Shown here one piece after another: positions 56,970 to 64,000 of a stretch of DNA of 64,000 bases; position 1 is the first letter of the stretch; the number at the start of each line of letters is the position of its first letter. The translations under genes were made by a program, and so were the position numbers. This DNA comes from DASSSQ01 sp963839285 (GTDB lineage: Bacteria > Actinomycetota > Thermoleophilia > Gaiellales > Gaiellaceae), in assembly GCA_963839285.1 (NCBI GenBank), contig CAWIUN010000021.1:1-64000 (forward strand), given 5' to 3'. The notes beneath the pieces are model-generated. The model worked only from the letters and a program-made list of their open reading frames with translations, was not told where the DNA came from and did no database searches.

Positions 56970-58321
56970 GCGGCCGCGGCGGCGCGCAGGATCGCGGCGG
57001 CCGAGCGCTCGACGTCGTCCTCGGAGGTGCGCCAGTTCGAGACGGAGATCCGCATCGCCTCGACCCCCTGCCAGCGCGTGCCGCTCATGAAGCAGGTGCC
57101 GTCTGCCTGCACGTCCCGGACGACCCGGCGCGTGCGCTCGTCGTCGCCGAAGCGGACGAGCACCTGGTTGAGCACGACGTCGTTCAGCACCTCGGCGCCG
57201 CCCGCCTCGAGCAGCCGGGCGAACCGCTGCGCGTGGTCGCAGCAGCGTTCGACCAGTGCGGCGACGCCCGCACGTCCCAGCGAGCGGAGCGCCGCGTAGA
57301 CGGCGAAGCCGCGGGCGCGCCGCGAGAACTCGGGCGTCCAGTCGACGGCGTCGCGCTCGGCTCCCGGGTCGGCGTGGATCAGGTAGGCCGCGTGCACGCC
57401 GAGCGCCGCCCGGTGCGCCTCCGGGTGGCGGCAGAACGCGAGCCCGGAGTCGTAGGGAACGTTCAGCCACTTGTGCGCGTCGGTCGCCCAGGAGTCGGCC
57501 CGCTCGACGCCCTCGACGAGCGGGCGCAGGCGCGGGCTCGCCGCGGCCCAGAGCCCGAAGGCGCCGTCGACGTGGAGCCAGGCGCCGGCGGACTCCGCCG
57601 CGTCCGCGATCGCCGGCAACGGGTCGAAGGCGCCCGTGTTGATGTTGCCGAGCTGCGCGCAGACGATCGTCGGCGCCTCGCCGCCGAGCTCGAGCGCCTC
57701 CGGCCGCAGCCGCCCCTGGTCGTCGACCGGCACCGTCTCGATCTGCGCCGTGCCGATCCCGAGGAAGCGGAGCGCCCGGTCGACCGTGACGTGCCGCTCC
57801 TCGCCGACGACGACGCGAATCGGCGGCGCGCCCGCGAGCCCCACGCGCTCGACGTCGTGACCCGCGCGCCGGAGCACCTCGTGCCGCGCGGCCGCGAGCG
57901 CCGTCACGTGCGCCATCTGGCAGCCCGTCACGAACGCCGACGAGACACCGGCGGGCAGGGCGAGCAGCTCCGCGACCCACTCCGAGGCCACCTCCTCGAC
58001 CACCGAGGCCGAGGGGCCGATCACGTAGAGGCCCGCGTTCTGGTCCCAGAGCGAGGTCAGCCAGTCGGCCGCGAGCGCGGCGGGGACGGCGCCGCCGATC
58101 ACGAAGCCGAAGTACCGGCCGGACGGGATCGCGACGACGCCCGGCTCGGCGGCGCGGATCAGCTCGGCCACCACCTCCTCGGGATCGCGTGGCTCCTCGG
58201 GCAACGGGCCGCCGAGCGCGGCCCGCAGCTCGTCGACCGTCACGTCCGGCTGGATGCGGCGCTCGCCGAGCGTCCCCTCGAAGCGCGCCGCGTACTCGGC
58301 GACGAGCCGGAGCAGGTCCAC
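56966..58321 (-). CDS. PLP-dependent decarboxylase, aromatic amino acid type
   Basis: 451 residues; GTG overlaps the thiolase stop (TAGTG). The Schiff-base Lys is in WATDAHKWLNVPYDSG; GAFGLWAA follows HVDGAF, and VTGCQMAHVTALAAARH is the phosphate-binding region. Group II decarboxylases act on Trp, Tyr, Phe, Glu or related amino acids. Substrate cannot be read from sequence. Confidence 0.88.
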   Translation of the reverse strand: MDLLRLVAEYAARFEGTLGERRIQPDVTVDELRAALGGPLPEEPRDPEEVVAELIRAAEPGVVAIPSGRYFGFVIGGAVPAALAADWLTSLWDQNAGLYVIGPSASVVEEVASEWVAELLALPAGVSSAFVTGCQMAHVTALAAARHEVLRRAGHDVERVGLAGAPPIRVVVGEERHVTVDRALRFLGIGTAQIETVPVDDQGRLRPEALELGGEAPTIVCAQLGNINTGAFDPLPAIADAAESAGAWLHVDGAFGLWAAASPRLRPLVEGVERADSWATDAHKWLNVPYDSGLAFCRHPEAHRAALGVHAAYLIHADPGAERDAVDWTPEFSRRARGFAVYAALRSLGRAGVAALVERCCDHAQRFARLLEAGGAEVLNDVVLNQVLVRFGDDERTRRVVRDVQADGTCFMSGTRWQGVEAMRISVSNWRTSEDDVERSAAAILRAAAAA

Positions 58322-59484
58322 TAGAGGCGCTCGACGACGCCGGCGATCGCCTGGCCGAAGCCGATGCACATGCAGGCGACGCCGTACCGCGCCTCGCGGC
58401 GCTCCAGCTCCGAGAGCAGCGTCGAGGTGATCCGCGCGCCGGTGGCGCCGAGCGGGTGCCCGAGCGAGATGCCGCCGCCGTTCGGGTTGACGTCGCCGGC
58501 CTGCCAGCGCTCGTGCAGCCCGGTGTCGGCCAGGAACTGGAGCGCCACCGACGCGAAGGCCTCGTTCACCTCGACGACGCCGATGTCGTCCCAGGAGAGG
58601 CCGGCCTTCGCGAGCGCCTTCTCGCAGGCCTGCGGATTGCCGTGCAGCATCAGCGTCGGGTCGACGCCGACGACGCCGAACGAGAGGAAGCGCGCCCGCG
58701 GGGTCAGGCCCAGCTCGGACGCCTTCTTCTCCGAGGCGATCAGCACCGCCGCCGCGCCGTCGACGATCTGCGACGAGTTGCCCGCAGTCGTGCGGCCCTG
58801 CGGCGTGAAGACCGGCTGCAGCTCGGCCATCTTCTCGAGCGTCGTCTCGCGGCGCACGGCCTCGTCGGTGTCGAACGTGAAGCCGACGTGCGGGTTCGTC
58901 AGGTCGATCGGGACGATCTCCCTGGCGAAGCGGCCCTCGTCGATCGCGCGCGCGGCGCGCATGTGCGACTCGTACGCGTACTCGTCGAGCGACTCGCGCG
59001 AGAGCTCCCACTTCTCCGCGATCAGGTCGGACGAGATCCCCTGCATGACGATCTGGAAGCGGTCGTGCACCTTGTCCGACATCGACCCCGAGTTCGACCC
59101 CATCGGGACGCGGCTCATCATCTCGACGCCGCCCGAGACGACCAGGTCCTCCTGGCCCGACCAGACGGCGGCCGCCGCGTTGAAGTTCGTCTGCATCGAG
59201 GAGCCGCACTGGCGGTCGACGGTCGTGCCCGCGACCGACTCGGGCCAGCCGGCGGTCAGCGGCACGTTGCGGCCGATGTTCCAGGCCTGCTCGCCGATCT
59301 GGGTGACGCAGCCCCACTGCACGTCCTCGATCTCGGCGGGGTCGACGCCGCTGCGCTCGAGCAGGCCGTTGACGACCTGCGCGGAGAGCTCGTCGCCGCG
59401 GATCTTCGCGAGGGTGCCGTTCTTGCGCCCGATCGGGCTGCGGACGGCGTCGATGATCAGGGCGTCGGACTCCCAGGCCGGCAT
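58321..59484 (-). CDS. acetyl-CoA acetyltransferase (thiolase)
   Basis: 387 residues. The ATG has a GAAGGAGG site. Catalytic Cys in VDRQCGSSMQTNF, catalytic His in LGHPLGATGARI and the second Cys in ACMCIGFGQAIA. The sequence is clearly distinct from the thiolase at 10409. It is the first of three overlapping minus-strand genes with the decarboxylase and EVE genes. Confidence 0.93.
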   Translation of the reverse strand: MPAWESDALIIDAVRSPIGRKNGTLAKIRGDELSAQVVNGLLERSGVDPAEIEDVQWGCVTQIGEQAWNIGRNVPLTAGWPESVAGTTVDRQCGSSMQTNFNAAAAVWSGQEDLVVSGGVEMMSRVPMGSNSGSMSDKVHDRFQIVMQGISSDLIAEKWELSRESLDEYAYESHMRAARAIDEGRFAREIVPIDLTNPHVGFTFDTDEAVRRETTLEKMAELQPVFTPQGRTTAGNSSQIVDGAAAVLIASEKKASELGLTPRARFLSFGVVGVDPTLMLHGNPQACEKALAKAGLSWDDIGVVEVNEAFASVALQFLADTGLHERWQAGDVNPNGGGISLGHPLGATGARITSTLLSELERREARYGVACMCIGFGQAIAGVVERL

Positions 59485-59516
59485 GCTCGCCTCCTTCGTC
59501 GACTGAGCAGTCAAGT

Positions 59517-60104
59517 CTACTCCGGGCGCCAGGGCCGAGACGAGTGCGCGAGGTAGACGAGGTGCGGCTCGAGCGCGTGGATCCGGTCGAAGTTCGGCTC
59601 GCCGCCGCGGCGGAGCTCGCCCATCGAGTAGGTGACGTCCCCGCCGAGGACGACCGGCCCCGAGCCCGTCTCGACGACGACGCACTGGTGGCCCGGCGAG
59701 TGACCGGGCGTCGACAGCACCGAGATCCCGTCGAAGAGGTCGGCGTCGCCGTCGAGCTCGCGGTAGTCGGCGCCCTCGAAGCGGACCCACTCGACCAGGT
59801 AGTCGGGCTCGGCGACGGCCGCGAGCTCCGCCCGCTGGACGTAGGTCGGCAGGCCCGCGAAGCGCCGGTTGCCGCCGCAGTGGTCGAAGTGCAGGTGCGT
59901 GTTGACGACGACGTCGACGGCGTCGAGCGCGGGCCAGGGCAGCAGCCGGACGCCCCATTCCTCGTCGAGCTCCGGGGTCGAGTCGACCATGCCCGTGTCG
60001 ACGAGCACGTGCCCGTCGACGAGCCACGCGTGGACGGGCAGCGTCGTTCCGTAGGCCTGCACGTCGGCGAGGTGGAGCGGCCGTACGTCCTCCGGGCGGC
60101 GCAT
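59517..60104 (-). CDS. MBL-fold metallohydrolase (N-acyl homoserine lactonase-like)
   Basis: 195 residues. Zinc-binding HLHFDHCGGN (HxHxDH), TPGHSPGHQCVVV and GGDVTYSMGEL in order. The N-terminus (PVHAWLVDGHVLVDTGMV) is the typical lactonase-like start. Substrate is not determined. It is encoded 33 bp upstream of the thiolase on the same strand and divergent from the aldehyde dehydrogenase gene. Confidence 0.88.
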   Translation of the reverse strand: MRRPEDVRPLHLADVQAYGTTLPVHAWLVDGHVLVDTGMVDSTPELDEEWGVRLLPWPALDAVDVVVNTHLHFDHCGGNRRFAGLPTYVQRAELAAVAEPDYLVEWVRFEGADYRELDGDADLFDGISVLSTPGHSPGHQCVVVETGSGPVVLGGDVTYSMGELRRGGEPNFDRIHALEPHLVYLAHSSRPWRPE

Positions 60105-60129
60105 GCCGTCAGTCTCCTATGCTCTTCTC

Positions 60130-61551
60130 GTGGCGACAACCGTGCGCGAACGAAAGCTGCTCGTCGACGGCGAATGGATCGAGACGGGCGAGTGGATCGA
60201 GGTCCGCTCCCCCTACTCCGGCGAGGTCGTCGGCCGCGTCCCGAAGGGCGGTGCCGGCGAGACGCGCCGCGCGCTCGACGCCGCCGAGCGCGTGCTCGCC
60301 GAGCCGCTGCCCGCCCACGAGCGCGCGGCGATCCTCGACCGGGTCGCGGCGCTCCTGCGCGAGCGCGAGGACGAGGCGGCCGAGACGATCTGCGCCGAGG
60401 CCGGCAAGCCGATCAAGACCGCCCGCGTCGAGGCGCAGCGCGCCGTCTCGACCTTCACCTTCGCCGCCGTCGCCGCGCGGACGCTCGCCGGCGAGCAGGT
60501 GCCGATGGACGCGTCGCAGTCCGGCGAGGGCAAGCTGGCCTTCACGCTGCGCCTGCCGATCGGCGTCGTCGGCGCGATCTCCCCCTTCAACTTCCCGCTC
60601 AACCTCGTCGCCCACAAGCTGGCGCCGGCGCTCGCGGCCGGCTGCCCGGTCGTCCTGAAGCCGGCGACGCAGACGCCGATGTCGGCGCTCCTCCTGGCCG
60701 AGCTCGAGGCCGAGGCGGGGCTGCCCGCGGGCTGGCTCTCGGTCGTCGTCGGCCCCTCGAGCGAGATCGGCGACGTGCTCGTCGGCGACGAGCGGGTCAA
60801 GCTGATCACCTTCACCGGCTCCGGGCCGGTCGGCTGGGGCATCCGCGAGCGGGCGCCGCGCAAGCGCGTCAGCCTCGAGCTCGGGAACGCGACGCCCGTG
60901 ATCGTGCTCGCCGACGCCGACGTCGAGGCGGCCGCCGCGAAGCTGGCGGCGAACGCCTTCTCCTTCGCGGGCCAGAGCTGCATCTCGGTGCAGCGGATCT
61001 ACGTCGCCCGCGAGGCCTACGACCGCTTCGCAGCCGCGTTCCTCCCCCGCGTCGAGGCGCTCAGGGTCGGCGACCCGGCCGACCCGGAGACCGACGTCGG
61101 CCCGGTGATCGACGCCGACAACCGCGAGCGGATCCTCGAGTGGATCGGCGCGTCGGGCGGCGAGCTGCTGACCGGCGGCGACCTGACGGGCGACGGGCTG
61201 ATCCGCCCGACCGTGATCGCGGGCGCCGCACCGGACGCGAGCGTCTCCTGCGACGAGATCTTCGGGCCGGTCGTGACCCTGACCGCCGTCGACTCGCTCG
61301 ACGAGGCGATCGAGCTCGCGAACGCGACGCGCTACGGGCTCCAGGCGGGCATCTTCACGGCCGACGGGCGCACCGCCCTGCACGCGGCCGCACGGCTCGA
61401 GTTCGGCGGCGTCGTCGTCAACGAGGCGCCGACCTTCCGGGCCGACCAGATGCCCTACGGCGGCGTCAAGGACTCCGGCAACACCCGCGAGGGCCCGGCC
61501 TGGGCCGTGCGGGAGCTGACCGAAGAGCGGCTCGTCGTCGTCCAGCTCTGA
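60130..61551 (+). CDS. NAD(P)+-dependent aldehyde dehydrogenase
   Basis: 473 residues from GTG 60130; an in-frame ATG at 60103 overlaps the MBL start, so it was not used. Catalytic Cys284 in FAGQSCISVQRI and general base Glu250 in VSLELGNATPVIV (usual LELGG has Asn instead of the second Gly). ISPFNFPLNLVAHK and FTGSGPVGWGI bind the cofactor. The group includes lactaldehyde and non-phosphorylating glyceraldehyde-3-phosphate dehydrogenases. Confidence 0.9.
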   Translation: MATTVRERKLLVDGEWIETGEWIEVRSPYSGEVVGRVPKGGAGETRRALDAAERVLAEPLPAHERAAILDRVAALLREREDEAAETICAEAGKPIKTARVEAQRAVSTFTFAAVAARTLAGEQVPMDASQSGEGKLAFTLRLPIGVVGAISPFNFPLNLVAHKLAPALAAGCPVVLKPATQTPMSALLLAELEAEAGLPAGWLSVVVGPSSEIGDVLVGDERVKLITFTGSGPVGWGIRERAPRKRVSLELGNATPVIVLADADVEAAAAKLAANAFSFAGQSCISVQRIYVAREAYDRFAAAFLPRVEALRVGDPADPETDVGPVIDADNRERILEWIGASGGELLTGGDLTGDGLIRPTVIAGAAPDASVSCDEIFGPVVTLTAVDSLDEAIELANATRYGLQAGIFTADGRTALHAAARLEFGGVVVNEAPTFRADQMPYGGVKDSGNTREGPAWAVRELTEERLVVVQL

Positions 61552-61596
61552 CGCCTCGCCGGTTTGCCGAGCGGAGGCGGCGGACACGAGGGGCGC

Positions 61597-61749
61597 ATGA
61601 TCGGACTCGCCATCGCCCTCGTCGTCGTCGGGCTGATCTTCCTGTTCGTGATCCCGTGGGTCGGCCTCGCCGTCGGGATCGTCGGCCTGATCCTGCTCGT
61701 CGTCTGGCTGCTCGGCTTCGGGCGCAGCGCCGCCGAGCCCCGTCCGTAG
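61597..61749 (+). CDS. small membrane protein
   Basis: 50 residues with two hydrophobic segments (MIGLAIALVVVGLIFLFVIP and VGIVGLILLVVWLLGFG). GAGGGG lies 5 nt before the ATG. Probably a short two-helix protein like many actinobacterial DUF6131-type peptides; no clear family. Confidence 0.55.
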   Translation: MIGLAIALVVVGLIFLFVIPWVGLAVGIVGLILLVVWLLGFGRSAAEPRP

Positions 61750-61776
61750 GACGCGCTGTCTACACTCGGCGGGCCG

Positions 61777-62241
61777 ATGGCTCGCCTCCGCCTCCCGTTC
61801 CGGCGCGCCGGCTCGCAGCCGGCACCGCAGCCCGTACGGCTGCGCCGGCCCTCGCCGCCGGTCCTCAAGCGCGAGCGCCGGGAGCTGACCCGGCTGCGCG
61901 AGCAGCGGCTGCGCGACCTCGGCGGCCTCCTGCTCGAGATGTACCGCCGCGGCACCTTCCGCGAGGAGCTGCTCTCGGAGCAGTGCGCCGACCTCGTCGC
62001 GATCGAGACCCGGCTCGGCGAGGTCGAGGCGCTGCTGACGACGCCGCGGCGGCGGACGCCGCGCTGCACCTGCGGGACGCCGATCATCCCCGGCGCGCGC
62101 TTCTGCCCCGGCTGCGGCCGCGACCTGGCCCCGCCCGCGGAGGCCGGCCCGGGCGCCGGCGACGCCGACCCGGGCGGCGAGACCGTCGTCGAGGCGCCCG
62201 CGGAGGGCGCCGACGCCGACGCGGCGGAGGAGCGGGCGTGA
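61777..62241 (+). CDS. zinc-ribbon protein
   Basis: 154 residues. A basic, helical N-terminal half (LKRERRELTRLREQRLRDLG) and a C-terminal zinc ribbon with CTCGTPIIPGARFCPGCGRD (CxC...CxxC), then an acidic Ala-rich tail (EGADADAAEERA). It overlaps the next gene by four bases, so the two probably act together. Confidence 0.65.
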   Translation: MARLRLPFRRAGSQPAPQPVRLRRPSPPVLKRERRELTRLREQRLRDLGGLLLEMYRRGTFREELLSEQCADLVAIETRLGEVEALLTTPRRRTPRCTCGTPIIPGARFCPGCGRDLAPPAEAGPGAGDADPGGETVVEAPAEGADADAAEERA

Positions 62242-62924
62242 CGCAGCCGCCGCTCGACGAGGCCTGCCCGCGCTGCGGCGCGCACCGCGACCCCGGCCAG
62301 GAGTACTGCCTCGAGTGCGGCCTGAAGCTGCCGCCGACGAGCGGTCGGATCGCGCGCCTGCGCCGCGGCTGGGTGAGACGGGTCGGCTGGTACCCGGGCG
62401 ACTGGTTCTGGACGACCTTGCTGGCGCTGGTCGTCGCGGCGGGAGGGGCGGCGGTGGCGATCGCGACCACCCGCACGGCGAGCGGCGGCAACACCGGCAC
62501 GACGTTCGTGGCGACGAGCCCGCCCGTCCCGCTGACGACGCCCTCGACGAGCACGCCGGCCACGGTCGACACGAGCACGCTGCCGACGCCTCCCGAGCCC
62601 TCCTCCTCGACCACGACGACCGCCGCGCCCGCGAACGCCCTGACCCCGTGGCCCGCCGGCGCCTCCGGCTGGACCGACGTGCTCGTCTCGCTGCCGGCGA
62701 CCAAGGCCGGTCGCGAGCGCGCGCAGGCGCAGGCGCGCAAGGCCCGGCAGGCGGGGCTGCCGGAGGTCGGGATCCTCGTCTCGTCGCGCTACTCCAGCCT
62801 CCATCCCGGCTACCTGGTCGTCTTCGCCGGCGTCTTCGACACGCAACGGGAGGCGGCGTCGTCGCTCTCCGCGGCGCGCGGCGCCGGCTTCTCGAGCGCC
62901 TACGTGCGCCAGATCACGCAGTAG
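62238..62924 (+). CDS. zinc-ribbon, single-TM, SPOR-like protein
   Basis: 228 residues from GTG. N-terminal zinc ribbon CPRCGAHRDPGQEYCLECG, a membrane helix (TTLLALVVAAGGAAVAIATT), a Thr/Pro-rich linker and a C-terminal SPOR-like domain (WTDVLVSLPATKAGRERAQA, YLVVFAGVFDTQREAASSLS). SPOR domains bind denuded peptidoglycan at division sites. The pairing with the zinc-ribbon gene upstream suggests an envelope-associated pair. Confidence 0.65.
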   Translation: MTQPPLDEACPRCGAHRDPGQEYCLECGLKLPPTSGRIARLRRGWVRRVGWYPGDWFWTTLLALVVAAGGAAVAIATTRTASGGNTGTTFVATSPPVPLTTPSTSTPATVDTSTLPTPPEPSSSTTTTAAPANALTPWPAGASGWTDVLVSLPATKAGRERAQAQARKARQAGLPEVGILVSSRYSSLHPGYLVVFAGVFDTQREAASSLSAARGAGFSSAYVRQITQ

Positions 62925-63025
62925 CAGGCGGAGGTGTACGTCCTGCGCGAGCGGGTACGTGGGGCCGGCGTGGAGACCGCCCCGCAACGCCGCCGTTGCC
63001 AGATCGGCAATCACGGCCGGCGAGT

Positions 63026-63053
63026 TTGTAACAACGGCGCGAGCAGGTATGCT
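63026..63053 (+). promoter_or_regulatory. promoter of the DUF5763-like gene
   Basis: TTGTAA (63026-63031), 16 bp spacer, TATGCT (63048-63053). It would give a leader of about 80 bases that is notably less GC-rich than the surroundings. Confidence 0.55.
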
Positions 63054-63141
63054 CGACACCCGGGGGACGAGAGGCAGGCGGCTTTTACCCGCGCTTAACA
63101 ATGCTTTGCGTCAAACCAACACGGAGACAGCGACACTAGAC

Positions 63142-63591
63142 ATGGACGAGACAATTCTCCGGATCCAGGCCTGCATGTATCAGTACTCACGCGTCATCTA
63201 TCGCACGATCAAGGACAAGATCGACCCGTACGTCGACGCCGGCACCCGGCTCGAGTACCGGCGCGAGGTCCTCGAGGCGTGCGAGCAGACGATGGAGCGG
63301 CTCGCCAAGGATCCCCACTACTTCGCCAAGCCGGACCGCGCGCTCTTCCAGGACATCCGGCGCTACTTCCCGATCACGGCGCAGGCGCAGGTCGCCTGGG
63401 CGGTGCGCGAGGGGGTCGGCGCGGCCGTGTCCTTCGTCGAGCAGCAGATCGAGGCCGGCGCGTTCGACGGCGGCGTCGCCCGCTGCCGCGCGACCACGCG
63501 CAAGGGCAAGCCGTGCCAGCGCACCCCGCTGCCGGAGCGCGACTACTGCCCGTCGCACCAGCATCTCGAGCGCTCCAGGGTCGCGGCCTAG
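63142..63591 (+). CDS. DUF5763-like Cys/His motif protein
   Basis: 149 residues; the ATG beginning MDETILRIQACMYQYSRVIY was chosen since upstream in-frame sequence is leader DNA. The helical body carries KDKIDPYVDAGTRLEYRREV. The C-terminus has CRATTRKGKPCQRTPLPERDYC followed by PSHQH, a CxxxTxxGxxC...CxxH motif likely binding zinc. Function unknown. Confidence 0.65.
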   Translation: MDETILRIQACMYQYSRVIYRTIKDKIDPYVDAGTRLEYRREVLEACEQTMERLAKDPHYFAKPDRALFQDIRRYFPITAQAQVAWAVREGVGAAVSFVEQQIEAGAFDGGVARCRATTRKGKPCQRTPLPERDYCPSHQHLERSRVAA

Positions 63592-63628
63592 CTCCCTTGC
63601 GGGCATCGGATAGGCTCGCGGTTCTCCC

Positions 63629-64000
63629 GTGAGCCACGACACGGACAAGCTGATCCGCCAGCTGTCGCTCGTCGCCTTCCTGATGGCGGAGCGGCGGCCG
63701 GTGACCGCCCGCGACATCAAGGGCAGCGTCGAGGGGTACCAGGAGATGAGCGACGAGGCCTTCGCCCGCCGCTTCTACTCCGACCGCGCCGAGCTGATCG
63801 CGCTCGGCGTCCCGCTCCACTCGCAGCGGGACGAGTTCACCGGCGAGGAGCTCTACACGCTCCGCTCCGAGCGCTACTTCCTGCCCGAGCTGAAGCTCGA
63901 GGAGGACGAGCTCGCGGCGCTGCAGACCGCGCTCTACCTGCTCGAGGGCCGCTTCGCCTACGCCGAGCCGCTGCGGCTCGCGCTCCAGAACCTCGCGCTC
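63629..64000 (+). CDS. WYL/PafB-like transcriptional regulator, N-terminal part
   Basis: 124 residues to the right edge; GTG start. A winged-helix N-terminus (DKLIRQLSLVAFLMAERRPV, EGYQEMSDEAFARRFYSDRA) and the start of the linker before the WYL domain (ERYFLPELKLEEDELAALQ). Such regulators of the PafB/C type activate the DNA-damage response in actinobacteria. The WYL domain itself lies beyond the window. Confidence 0.75.
   Translation, partial: MSHDTDKLIRQLSLVAFLMAERRPVTARDIKGSVEGYQEMSDEAFARRFYSDRAELIALGVPLHSQRDEFTGEELYTLRSERYFLPELKLEEDELAALQTALYLLEGRFAYAEPLRLALQNLAL

Noticed and set aside
60103..60129. ATG 60103 as the aldehyde dehydrogenase start
   Set aside because: It overlaps the divergent MBL gene start and adds non-conserved residues; GTG 60130 fits better.
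62931..62944. Half-match GGAGGTGTACGTCC to the antitoxin palindrome
   Set aside because: Only the first 10 bases match and the second half does not; one such match is expected by chance.

Overview
The window is very GC-rich and gene-dense, with G or C at most third codon positions, GTG and TTG starts and many 1-4 bp start/stop overlaps. Gene content (fused trpGD and trpCF, fused secDF, a gamma-delta-alpha-beta pyruvate:ferredoxin oxidoreductase operon, mraZ-rsmH-ftsL-ftsI, a WYL regulator at the right edge) points to a deep-branching Actinomycetota, probably class Thermoleophilia. That placement is inference from gene content; no rRNA or tRNA gene was seen.

Layout. 0-10.4 kb is an accessory region of small single genes: hydrolase, GNAT, RidA, VOC, two methyltransferases, cupin, S51-like peptidase and several secreted or membrane proteins of unknown function. 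10.4-13.3 kb holds a thiolase, a DUF4304-like gene and an M42 peptidase. 13.3-19.5 kb is the trp operon (trpE, trpGD, trpCF, trpB, trpA) behind a leader that reads as a classical attenuator. 19.5-26.5 kb has a decayed Clp-N gene, thymidine kinase, citrate synthase, hemerythrin, a Na+/H+ antiporter and a secreted amidase. 26.6-30.8 kb is a five-gene pyruvate:ferredoxin oxidoreductase operon with its own flavoprotein. 30.8-34.3 kb is the head of the division cluster on the minus strand. 34.4-41.1 kb is mixed: an Ig-like secreted protein, a PfkB kinase, an AlkZ-like protein, an ECF sigma factor, MGMT, an atypical response regulator and a Rieske protein. 41.2-49.6 kb is housekeeping: UbiB/ABC1, GreA, secDF-yajC-tgt-queA with an orphan ribbon-helix-helix antitoxin between tgt and queA. 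49.6-55.7 kb has DUF2254, a two-component system and a second antiporter. 55.7-61.6 kb is acyl-CoA, amino-acid and aldehyde metabolism. The right end carries three small membrane or zinc-ribbon genes, a DUF5763-like protein and the start of a WYL regulator.

Three things stand out. (1) About twelve genes carry single-base +1 frame breaks, 16 in all, with conserved sequence continuing on both sides; other long stretches have none. (2) A ~163 bp MITE-like inverted-repeat element sits exactly between convergent gene ends at two places, with a partial third copy. (3) An exact 18 bp palindrome is found both at the promoter of the orphan antitoxin and inside an in-frame insertion in trpC.
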